A stretch of DNA of 64,000 bases, from positions 124,001 to 188,000 of the forward strand of contig JAPDFW010000080.1 of the NCBI GenBank assembly GCA_028826165.1, read 5' to 3'. Source of the DNA: Anaeramoeba ignava. Lineage: Eukaryota; Metamonada; Anaeramoebidae. Both the position numbers and the translations under genes were made by a program. Below are positions 54,995 to 64,000 of the stretch, piece by piece (positions within the stretch are counted from its first letter, which is position 1; each line of letters opens with the position of its first letter). Below the pieces are notes generated by a model. The model was not told the origin of the DNA. It worked only from the letters and a program-made list of their open reading frames with translations, and did not search any database.

Positions 54995-57894
54995 ATGGGT
55001 GCAAATTCAACAAAAAAACTTAACGAAAAAAAATTTCAAATTCTTAACGTTATTGGAAAAGGGAGTTTTGGGACAGTTTACTTAGTGAAGCAAAAAGGAA
55101 CGAAAAAATATTTTGCGATGAAAGTATTGGAAAAAAAACGGATATTAGAAAAAAACCAAGTGAAACATTTGCAGGCAGAACGTAACGTTCATAAACAATT
55201 AAACAACCCATTTATAGCGTCACTTGTTTGCTCATTTCAAAATGAATCTCAATTGTTTATGGTTATTGAGTTTGTAAATGGTGGTGAAATTTATTACCAT
55301 TTGGATCGTGAACAAGTTTTTTCTCAAAGTCGTGTTAAGCTTTATGCTGCTGAGATCATTCTTGCTTTAGAACATATTCATTCAAAAAAAATTGTTTATC
55401 GGTTTGTTACTTTTTTTTCTCTAATTTTTTTTTGTCTTTTTTTTCTTATTTTTTCTTGTTTGCTTTTCTTTTTTTTTTTAGTGATTTAAAACCAGAAAAT
55501 ATTTTATTAGATTCAGAAGGTAATTTGCGTTAAAAAATACCAAAAACAACAAAAATTTCTGAAAGAAATTTAAAAAGGAATTTAAAAAGAAATTTAAAAA
55601 GAAATTTAAAAAGGAATTTCTGAAAGAAATTTATAAACAAATTTATAAACAAATTTATAAAGAAATTTATAAAGAAATTTATAAAGAAATTTATAAAGAA
55701 ATTTATAAACAAATTTATAATCAAATTTATAATCAAATCTATAAAGAAATTTATAAAGAAATTTATAAAGAAATTTATAAACAAATTTATAAACAAATTT
55801 ATAATCAAATTTATAATCAAATTTATAATCAAATTTATAATCAAATTTATAATCAAATTTATAATCAAATTTCTAAATAAATTTATAAAGAAATTTATAA
55901 ACAAATTTATAAAGAAATTTATAATCAAATTTAAAAACAAATTTATAAAGAAATTTATAAAGAAATTTAAAAACAAATTTATAAAGAAATTTATAAACAA
56001 ATTTATAATCAAATTTATAATCAAATTTATAAACAAATTTATAATAAAATTTATAAACAAATTTATAAACAAATTTATAAACAAATTTATAATCAAATTT
56101 ATAATCAAATTTATAATCAAATTTAAAAAGAAATTTAAAAAGAAATTCATAATGAAATTTTATAAACAAATTCATAAACAAATTTATAAACAAATTCATA
56201 AACAAATTTATAAACAAATTCATAAACAAATTTATAAAGAAATTTATAATGAAATTTTATTATAAATTTATAATCAAATTTATAATAAAATTTATAATTA
56301 AATTTATAATAAAATTTATAATTAAATTTATAATAAAATTTATAATAAAATTTATAAACAAATTTATAATCAAATTTATAATCAAATTTATAATCAAATT
56401 TATAAAGAAATTTATAAACAAATTTATAATTAAGTTTATAAAGAAATTTAAAAAGAAATTTATAATCAAATTTATAAATAAATTTATAAACAAATTTATA
56501 AACAAATTTATAATCAAATTTATAAAGAAATTTATAAACAAATTTATAAACAAATTTATAATCAAATTTATAATCAAATTTATAAACAAATTTATAATAA
56601 AATTTATAATCAAATTTATTCTATTTTCTTTTTTTTATAATAAATAGGTCATATTCGTTTAATTGACTTTGGATTATCTAAAATTTTACATGACGGAGAA
56701 GATGGGAAAGCTAAAACATTATGTGGAACACCAGAATATTTAGGTTTGTGAATTTAATAAAAAACAAATTATTAATGACAGCAAAGAATTGACGAAGCAA
56801 ATAAAATCAATTTTTAATCTAATTTAAAAAATCTAATTAAAAATTTAATTAAAAATTTATTTAAAAAATTCCCACTTATTTTTAATAGCTCCAGAAATTT
56901 TAACTGGTGAAGAACAACATTATGCTGTTGATTTTTGGAGTCTTGGTGTTATTATGTTTGAAATGCTTCATGGAATGGTAATTTTTCTTTTAGATCAAAA
57001 TTTTAGATCAAAACTAAAATCAAAAACTAAAATCAAAATTTAAATCAAAAATTTAAATCAAAATTTTAAATTATAAAAGCCACCTTTTTATTCAGATAAT
57101 TCTAATGATATGTATATCAAAATTTTAACTGAAGATCTTAAAATATCAGATTCTTTAGACCAATCAACTAGATATGTTCTTCAAGGTGTAATAAAAAAAA
57201 GCCATTTAATTTTATTAAATTTTATTTAATTTTATTTAAATTTTATTTAATTTTATTTAATTTTATTTAATTTTATTTTATTCAAAATTCTCATTTTTTT
57301 CTTTCTTTATTTTTTCTGTTTTGTTTTTCTGTTTTGTATTATTTAAAGTTATTGGATAGAAATCCAGCAACTAGATTAGGATTAGATAAAAAAGGAAAAC
57401 TTAATATTAAAAAACATCCTTTTTTTAGAGGAATAGATTGGGATAAAGTGTATCATAAACAATACATTCCAGAATTTATTCCAAAAGTCAATGTACAAAA
57501 TTAAAATTAAAATTAAAATTAAAATTAAAATTTAAATTAAAATTAAAATTAAAATTTAAATTAAAATTAAAATTAAAATTTAAATTAAAATTATTAAAAT
57601 TAAAATTAAAATTAAAATTAAAAATTTATTAATGATTTTTAGAATACAACTGATTTAAGTCAAATCGATCCAAAATTTACACTTGAAAAAATTGATAATC
57701 TTGAACCAAAAGAAGCTATTGAAACAGATGCATTCAAAGGATTTTCATTTATAAATGAAGAATACATATCACAAAAACCAAAGAAAAAAAGAAAAGGAGG
57801 AATTAGACTTCGAGCTTGTACAAGAGTTTCAGATGATGATGATGATGAAAAAGGAAAAGATACTGATTCAGATGAAAAAGAAAAAGAAAAATAG
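54995..57894 (+). CDS. AGC-family serine/threonine kinase (AKT/S6K/SGK-like), possibly myristoylated
   Basis: Seven exons, 54995-55401, 55482-55519, 56648-56743, 56889-56977, 57080-57187, 57349-57492, 57643-57894; 377 residues. Gly loop GKGSFG at 21-26, Lys43 in [16 protein letters not shown] rebuilt at the exon 1/2 join (Asp137 catalytic), DFG at 155-157, activation loop [12 protein letters not shown] with Thr172, then DFWSLGV and NPATRLGL. The C-terminal tail has the hydrophobic motif FKGFSF at 325-330 with Ser329. The kinase starts with no PH domain but with MGANSTKK, a good N-myristoylation consensus, so membrane targeting may be by lipid instead. T-loop and hydrophobic-motif sites imply control by PDK1- and TOR-type kinases. 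All catalytic residues are intact. Intron 2 is a 1.1-kb repeat. Confidence 0.94.
55520..56647 (+). repeat. Kinase intron 2, 12-bp AAATTTATAATC/AAATTTATAAAC/AAATTTATAAAG repeat
   Basis: About 90 copies of AAATTTATAANN in which the last two bases vary (TC, AC, AG, TA, GA). A different family from the ATTTATAAAATT introns. Long artefactual Ile-Asn-Leu frames result on both strands. Confidence 0.93.
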
Positions 57895-58372
57895 AAATTC
57901 AAATCATATTCTCCTTTTTTTCTCTTTTCCTTTTATTTTTTTTTTCGTTGAAGATTCTTTTTGTTGATCAAATTTTATCTTCTTATTTCCTTCTTTTTAT
58001 TCTTTTTATTCTTCTTCAAATTCTAACATTCATATTCAAATATGTATACATTATTTTAAGTTGGAAAGAATTCTCCAAAAATTTTTAAAAGAAAAATTTA
58101 TCAGAAAAAAATTTTTAAAATTAAATTTAAATTCAAATTTAAAATTAAAAAAATTTATTTTAATCCACTTTTGTTTTTTTTTTTAAATAACAAATAAGAA
58201 CAAAAATTTAAACTTATTTCTTTAATCTTTAATTTTTAATTTTTTAGTTTTTAATTTTGAAAAAGATTTAAAAAGGAAATTTTATTGAAAAAGTTTTTTT
58301 CTTTCTCTTAAAAAAATGAAAAAAAAAAAAAAGAAAAGAATTTTAAACCGATAAAATTAATTAATTAATTAT
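57895..58372. other. Intergenic between convergent genes, nothing recognised
   Basis: A 478-bp AT-rich gap holding the 3' ends of the kinase and the UBA gene: T/C-rich stretch to about 58020, unique sequence, then A- and T-runs and a short TTAATTAATTAATTATTTAATT palindromic run at about 58358. No gene seen. Confidence 0.5.
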
Positions 58373-61300
58373 TTAATTATTATTATTTTTTGGTTTCATT
58401 TGAGGTTTGTGATGAGGATTATTTTTTGGATAATCACGATTTCCTGAATTTGAATAATAATGATGAGAATTTGGAGGAATATATGGTTTTTGATAATTAT
58501 TTGGATAAATATTAGGATTTTGAGAATAATTGAAAGAGGGATAAAATTGATTTTGAGGATTATTTTGAAAACGAGTAATATGTTGATTTGAATAATGGAA
58601 ATGACTTGGATTTTGATGGTGATGATATTGCTGTTGATTTTGGTGAGATTCTTTTGGGTTTGGATTGGATTGCTTTGTTCTTTCTTGATTTGGTATGTTT
58701 TGCTGTAAGTTATTATCGTTTCTTGTTGAAAAATTTGTTTCATTTTTGCTTGGTTTTTGTTGATTTTGTTGGATATTTGTTGGTCTTCCAAATTGTATTT
58801 GGATTTGTTTGACAGGATTTGAATAAGAGGGTAAAACAACTGATGTGTTTGTTTTATTATTGTTTCGAATCATTGGTGTTGTTTGGGTTGATTGCGTGAT
58901 TTTCACAGATGTTTCATTGGAGTTTTCTTGAGAATTATCGGAATTTGTTTCAGATTCTGATTCGATTTCTGAATCAGATTCTGATTGTGATTTGGAGTTT
59001 TCAGACTCGCTATTTGAATCTTGTTGTGATTCCGATTGCGATTCTGATTGTACGTCTTGATTTTCATTTTCATTTTCATTTTCATTTTCATTTTCATTTT
59101 CATTTTCATTTTCATTTTCATTTTCATTTTCATTTTCATTTTCATTTTCATTTTCATTTTCATTTTCATTTTCATTTTCATTTTGATTTAAATTTTCATT
59201 TTCTTGTTTGTCTAAATTAGATTGATTTTCACTATCAATTTTATTTACGTTTTCTTGATTTTGTTTTGGAACAAATGATTTTTTTGGATCTCCTTTTCGA
59301 ATCCATTTTCTTTCCGGTTTTTTTGAGATTATTCTTGAAGGTTGTTGATTTGACTTGTTCCTGCCAAATACTGTTTTTGTTTGATTATTTGAGGTTTGTT
59401 GCTTATCAACTCGATTAAACCTACTTTTTTGAGTAGATTGTTTATTACGAGTCACCCAAACATGCTTAGATTGAGTAAATTTAGAAGAGCTTGGCTTTTG
59501 ATTTTTTGAATTTTTTAAAAGAACAAATCGTTTTAATGTTTCTTGTTGCGGTTTTGTTGAAAATTCATAGTTTTGCTTCTTTTTAGCAACATATCTCATA
59601 CGATTGCTCATATCTGTTGTAACGTTTTCCTGCTGATTTGATTTCATTTTCCATCTTGATGAGTCTTGTTTTGAGCTCTTGAATTTTTGAGGTGTTTCTT
59701 TTTCAGATTGTTTGTTTGATTCGTTTATTTTTAAAATATCGAAATTTAATCCTATTGATTTCTCAAATTTTCTTAATCTTTCTTCTACTCTTAATTGGCT
59801 TTCTTTGCTCAAAGAAATATCTCTTGGTTTTCTTTGTTTGGGTTTTGGGGAAAAGGTTTCTTTTGGTGATTCGTTAGGTGTTTCTGAGTTGTCAATGTCT
59901 TCGCTATCTTTGTTGTCAATGTCTTCTTGATTTAGATTTTCTTCTTTATCTTCAATTGAGTTTTCAGTTGTTATTTGTTCTTTGTTTTGATTTGGAGAAT
60001 TTAAATTTTCATCATTTGATTTTTTCAAGGATTTTTTTTTAGAAGTTGTAATTCTTTTCCATTGATTTCCTTCAACTAATGCAAAAATTAAAATTAAAAT
60101 TAAAATCAAAATTAAAAAATTAAATTTAAATTAAAATATAAATTAAAATTAAAATTAAAAAATTAAAATTAAAATCAAAATTAAAATTAAAATCAAAATT
60201 AAAATTAAAATATAAATATAATTATAAAAATAAAATTAAAATATGAATATAAATATAAATATAAATATAAAAATAAAAATACCAAGTAAATTTTCAAGTG
60301 CTTTATCAAAGTTTTTATTAACTTCCATATAAATATTATGTGCTAAATCAAATGGAAATCCACTATCCATCATTTCTACAAGTAAATGTATTGCCTTAAA
60401 ATCACTATTTGAAAGATTTTGTTTGAGTTTGATGATTTGTTTTTTTTCTGATTTTGAATAATTCTCTTTAAAAGAAAAAAATTTAAATTGAAAAATTGTT
60501 TTAAATTTTAGTTTTGTTTTATTTTTGTTTAATTAAATAAATTGTTTTAAATTTTGTTTTAATTTTGTTTTAATTTTATTTTTGTTTTGTTTTTGTTTGT
60601 GTTTTAGATTTTGTTTTGTTTAATTGTTTTTGTTTTTATTTTGTTTAATTAAATAAATTGTTTTAAATTTTGTTTAATTAAATAAATTGTTTTAGATTTT
60701 GTTTAATTAAATAAATTGTTTTAAATTTTGTTTAATTAAATAAATTGTTTTAGATTTTGTTTAATTAAATAAATTGTTTTAAATTTTAATTTTGTTTTTA
60801 TTTTTTGTTTAATTAAATAAATTGTTTTTATTTTTGTTTTAATTTTGTTTTAATTTTGTTTTAATTTTGTTTTTGTTATTTTTTGTTTAATTGTTTTTAA
60901 TTTTGTTTTGTTTGTGTTTTATTTGTGTTTAATTGATTTTGTTTTTGTTTTGTTTTTGTTTTAATTTTGTTTTAATTTTGTTTTATTTGTGTTTTAGATT
61001 TTGTTTTAATTTTGTTTTAAATTTTGTTTTAGATTTTGTTTTAATTTTGTTTTATTTTTGTTTTGTTTTTGTTTGTGTTTTAGATTTTGTTTTAATTTTG
61101 TTTTTGTTTTATTTGTGTTTTAGATTTTGTTTAATTGTTTTTATTTTTGTTTTAATTTTGTTTTTGTTTTGTTTTTGTTTTAATTTTGTTTTTGTTTTAT
61201 TTGTGTTTTAGATTTTGTTTAATTAAATAAATTGTTTTTATTTTTGTTTAATTAAATAAATTGTTTTTAATTTTGTTTTTGTTTTTGTTTGTGTTTTAGA

Positions 61301-61555
61301 TTTTGTTTTAATTTTGTTTTTAATTTTGTTTTTGTTTTTGTTTTTGTTTTTAATTTTAAATTTATTTTTGCTTTTGTTTTTGTTTGTGTTTTAAATTGTT
61401 TTATTTGTGTTTTAAATTTTGTTTGTGTTTTAAATTTTGTTTTGTTTTTGTTTGTGTTTTAGATTTTGTTTATATTTATTTTTGTTTTAGATTTTTTGAG
61501 AATGTGCAAATTTACTGAGAAATTCATTTAAAAAATATTCATCTTGCGTTTCCAT
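58373..61555 (-). CDS. UBA-domain protein with long disordered Gln/Asn/Ser-rich region
   Basis: Three exons, 61555-61516, 60465-60283 and 60075-58373, give 641 residues. A UBA-type three-helix module lies at about 34-78: LLVEMMDSGFPFDLAHNIYM and NFDKALENLL, with Met-x-x-x-Gly-Phe loop and closing Leu-Leu, suggesting ubiquitin binding. The rest is disordered: Lys/Asn/Glu region, Ser/Gln-rich basic region (about 215-300), a (NE)n run of more than 20 repeats, an acidic Ser/Glu/Gln part, and a Tyr/Pro/Gln/Asn-rich prion-like C-terminus (about 510-641) with many Asn-Tyr and Pro-Asn pairs. Such a tail often supports condensates, for example in RNA-binding or DEF1-like proteins. DEF1/CUE-type identity is a guess. 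Exon 1 is small and its donor is the least certain point. Confidence 0.75.
60466..61515 (-). repeat. Intron 1 of UBA gene, TTTTGTTTTAATTTTGTT / AAATTGTTTTAGATTTTGTTTAATT repeat
   Basis: A 1050-bp intron. On the plus strand it is full of GT and AG dinucleotides (TTTTTGTTTGTGTTTTAGATT), while the transcript strand shows only AC and CT. Confidence 0.88.
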
Positions 61556-61568
61556 TATTAAAAAAAAG

Positions 61569-61601
61569 AAAGGAAAAAAATGAAAAAAAATGAAAAAAAA
61601 A
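61569..61601 (-). promoter_or_regulatory. TTTTTTTCAT tract upstream of UBA gene
   Basis: Plus strand AAAAAAATGAAAAAAAATGAAAA, 15-45 bp before the ATG at 61555, in the T-CAT orientation on the sense strand. The NBR1-like gene ends at 61692, so this short gap serves as both terminator and promoter. Confidence 0.45.
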
Positions 61602-61691
61602 TTTTTTTCTTTTTAATTAAATTTTTTGTTGTTTTTTGTTTGAAAGAAAAAATAAAAGGAAAAAAAAGAGGAAAAAAATTGGGAAGAAAAA

Positions 61692-63736
61692 TTAATTATT
61701 ATTATTGTTATTATTGTTATTATTATTGTTTTCATTATTGTTTTCATTGTTTTTATTATTGTTTTCAACCGGAAATTGTGATTTGTGGATTTCTTCAAAT
61801 TTTTCAACAACAAAATTGACATTTCCTGTATGAAAATTTAAAGACTCTTTCAAATCCTTTTCGGTAAACAAAATTCCACTTTTTTCAAGAAGTTCACCAG
61901 CTTTTTGAAATTCTTTAGTATATTTAAAGCCAAGAGGATCAAGGTCTTCGAATTCCTGATTAAATTTTTGGAATTGAGATTGAGTAAGTGAATTTTGATT
62001 TAATTTTGGATCTTGATTTGAATTTTCTTTTTGAGAAACTGCTTTAACTTTTATATCAATATAAGCATTTGGACCAAAAAAGTGATTTTCATCTAAAGAA
62101 AGTTTCCAATAACTTGCATAACGTCCTGGTTCTTCATGTGCAAAAAATACAAGACTCACATCTTTAAATTCATTTGGAAAAATTTCTCCAACTTCAATTG
62201 GTTTTATATCGTGGAAAATATCTCCTGTTTTATAACATAATTTGGTTGTTTTTGGAAGTGGTTCTCGTGATTGGTTCGTTATTCGCCATTTTTGTAGAGA
62301 TTGATCTCCTGGTTTTAGTATAAATTTATCTTTCACTAATGTCTCGATTTTCACTGAGAATTCTGTTATTGTTGATTCGTTCATTTGTGTAGAATCTAGT
62401 ATTATTCTGTTATCATTATTTTTTGATTTGGATTTTTTGATCTCTATCAAATGAATTATTATTTTAATTTTGATTTTAATTTTGATTTTGATTTTGAATT
62501 TGATTTTGATTTTGATTTTGATTTTGATTTTAATTTTAATTTTGATTTTGATTTTGATTTTGATTTTGATTTTAAATTTGATTTTGATTTTGATTTTGAT
62601 TTTGATTTTGATTTTGATTTTGAATTTGATTTTGATTTTGAATTTGAATTTGATTTTAATTTTGATTTTGATTTTGATTTTGATTTTGATTTTGATTTTG
62701 ATTTAAATTTGATTTAGATTTTGATTTTGAATTTGATTTTGATTTTGATTTTGATTTTGATTTTGATTTTGATTTTGATTTTGATTTTGATTTTAATTTT
62801 AATTTTGATTTTGATTTTAATTTTGATTTTGAATTTGATTTTAATTTTAATTTTAATTTTGATTTTGATTTTGATTTATATTTTGATTTTTGATTTTGAT
62901 TTTGATTTTGATTTTTGATTTTTGAATTTGATTTTTGATTTTGATTTTGATTTTGATTTTGATTTTTGATTTTTGATTTTGATTTTGATTTTGAATTTTG
63001 ATTTTGATTTTGATTTTGATTTTGATTTTGATTTTGATTTTGATTTTGATTTTGATTTTGATTTTGAATTTGATTTTGATTTTGATTTTTGATTTTGATT
63101 TTGATTTTGATTTTGATTTTTTGATTTTGATTTTTGATTTTGATTTTGATTTTGATTTGATTTTGATTTTTGATTTTTTTAATTTTGATTTTAATTTTGA
63201 TTTTTAATTTTGATTTTATTTTGATTTTGATTTTGATTTCTTTGATTTTTTGATTTTGATTTTGATTTTGATTTTGATTTTGATTTTGATTTTGATTTTG
63301 ATTTTTGATTTTGATTTTGATTTTGATTTTGATTTTGATTTTGATTTTGATTTTGATTTTTGATTTTGATTTTGATTTTGATTTTGATTTTGATTTTGAT
63401 TTTGATTTTGATTTTAATTTTAATTTTGATTTTGATTTTAATTTTAATTTTAATTTTGATTTTAAATTTGGAACTAAAAGAAAAAAAAAAGTTTTGTTTA
63501 ATAAAAAATTTACTAAGAAATAAAATATCAAATTTTGTTAAAGAATCTTTTAAATCACTTTGTTTTGTTATCCTAATCCAATCACCTTCAGAATCCTTAT
63601 AAAAAATAGATTTAATTTCTGAACAAGAAATTAAATTTGAAATTTTTTCAAAAAAATCTTTTAAAGAAATTTCTGAATTAATTTCCGTTGAAAATTCTTG
63701 ATTTTCAAATTGAATAATTGAGGGAATTGCTTGCAT
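61692..63736 (-). CDS. NBR1-like selective autophagy receptor: PB1, four-tryptophan (FW) domain, UBA
   Basis: Two exons, 63736-63514 and 62443-61692, joined in phase 1, give 324 residues. PB1 domain at 1-77, with Lys66-type basic and acidic residues around YKDSEGDWIRITKQSDL. FW/NBR1 Ig-like domain at about 95-205: FILKPGDQSLQKWRITNQS, LCYKTGD, then HEEPGRYASYWKLSLD and FGPNAYIDIKV, the family's characteristic order. A C-terminal UBA-like helical module lies at about 240-300. EFEDL at about 232-236 is a candidate LC3/Atg8-interacting motif. NBR1 bridges ubiquitylated cargo to Atg8 on autophagosomes. The ZZ zinc finger of animal NBR1 is missing. The protein ends in an Asn run. The intron, a GATTTT repeat, separates PB1 from FW. 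Confidence 0.88.
62444..63513 (-). repeat. NBR1-like gene intron, (GATTTT)n hexanucleotide repeat
   Basis: About 1 kb of GATTTT on the plus strand (AAAATC on the transcript) with a few TTTTAA and GAATTT changes and single-base slips (GATTTTT). Gives long false frames in all phases. Confidence 0.94.
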
Positions 63737-63873
63737 TTTTTATTTATATTTTTATTTCTGTTTTTATTTATGTTCTTATTTGTTTTATTTTGCTTTTTAA
63801 AAAAAGAAAAAAGAAAAAAAATGAAAAAATAAATTTTTATTATTTTTCTTTTTTAAATTCGATTTATTCTTAA

Positions 63874-64000
63874 ATGGAAAATAAAAAATCCTTTAATTTT
63901 AATAAATCTAAAAATTTTCAATTCAAAAAAAGAAATTTTCAATTTAAAAAAAAAAGAAATTCCAAATTTAAAAATCGGAAACTAAAATTTACAGAAGAAA
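63874..64000 (+). CDS. Start of an unrecognised gene, cut by the right edge
   Basis: An ATG at 63874 opens a frame with no stop up to the window end (42 codons). The product so far is very basic, with Lys/Asn/Phe/Arg repeats like NFQFKKR. It lies divergent to the NBR1-like gene with 137 bp between starts and is not simple repeat, so a true gene start with a nuclear-type basic N-terminus is plausible. Function cannot be told. Confidence 0.45.
   Translation, partial: MENKKSFNFNKSKNFQFKKRNFQFKKKRNSKFKNRKLKFTEE

Noticed and set aside
55530-56647. Ile-Asn-Leu-Phe frames on both strands
   Set aside because: Kinase intron 2, a 12-bp repeat; kinase exons on both sides join in frame through the DLKPEN and DFG motifs.
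62451-63531. Overlapping Lys-Ser-Lys/Asn-Gln and Ile-Leu-Ile frames
   Set aside because: All are readings of a (GATTTT)n intron in the NBR1-like gene.
1-64000. CRISPR arrays, bacterial mobile elements, tRNA or rRNA genes
   Set aside because: Tandem units here are contiguous with no unique spacers; no transposase, reverse transcriptase, tRNA cloverleaf or rRNA stretch was recognised. A scan for weak tRNAs by covariance model was not possible.
1-64000. Alternative genetic code
   Set aside because: TAA, TGA and TAG each end genes at family-expected lengths, and no conserved domain needs a reassigned stop.

Overview
The window is nuclear DNA of a microbial eukaryote. It is extremely AT-rich. 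Its genes are interrupted by GT-AG introns, and exon joins worked out by hand restore conserved domains again and again. All three standard stops end plausible genes (TAA mostly, TGA in the TMEM181-like gene, TAG in the kinase), so a standard nuclear code fits. The Asn/Glu/Lys/Gln low-complexity tails, a BTB-BACK-TLDc protein, a PAS protein and a rich endomembrane gene set look like an amoeboid protist of the Anaeramoeba (Metamonada) type. That assignment is an inference from style, not proven.

I can support 23 protein genes. Left part (1-20 kb): a helical-repeat gene leaving the left edge (-), an unrecognised basic/coiled-coil protein (+), a RING-H2 membrane protein (+), a TMEM50 homologue (+), site-2 protease (-), and a WD40/alpha-solenoid protein matching TTRAY2/TWD40-2 of the TSET coat complex (-). 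Middle (20-42 kb): BRK1 of the SCAR/WAVE complex (-), a possible ICE2-like membrane protein (+), a two-module MRH/ATG27-like receptor (-), BTB-BACK-TLDc (+), Rab24-like GTPase (-), DENND2-like DENN protein (+), TMEM181 (+), a PAS/coiled-coil protein (+) and the CST subunit STN1 (+). Right part (41-64 kb): TMEM144 (-), ITPase (-), CDC50/LEM3 (+), a CH-CH/FN3x9/GAS2 cytoskeletal linker (-), an AGC kinase (+), a UBA protein (-), an NBR1-like autophagy receptor (-) and the first codons of a gene leaving the right edge (+).

Genes are densely packed. One divergent pair has start codons 80 bp apart and one convergent pair has stops 18 bp apart. Space is taken up mostly by simple repeats inside introns (5-, 6-, 12- and 18-bp units, up to about 2 kb), with two intergenic satellites of about 24 bp and about 145 bp. 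Start codons are commonly preceded by a sense-strand tract of TTTTTCATTTTTCAT type, which I read as the local core-promoter signature. No tRNA, rRNA, CRISPR array or transposon was recognised. The genes are not an operon. Functionally they lean to membrane traffic, autophagy and cytoskeleton, together with one telomere factor.
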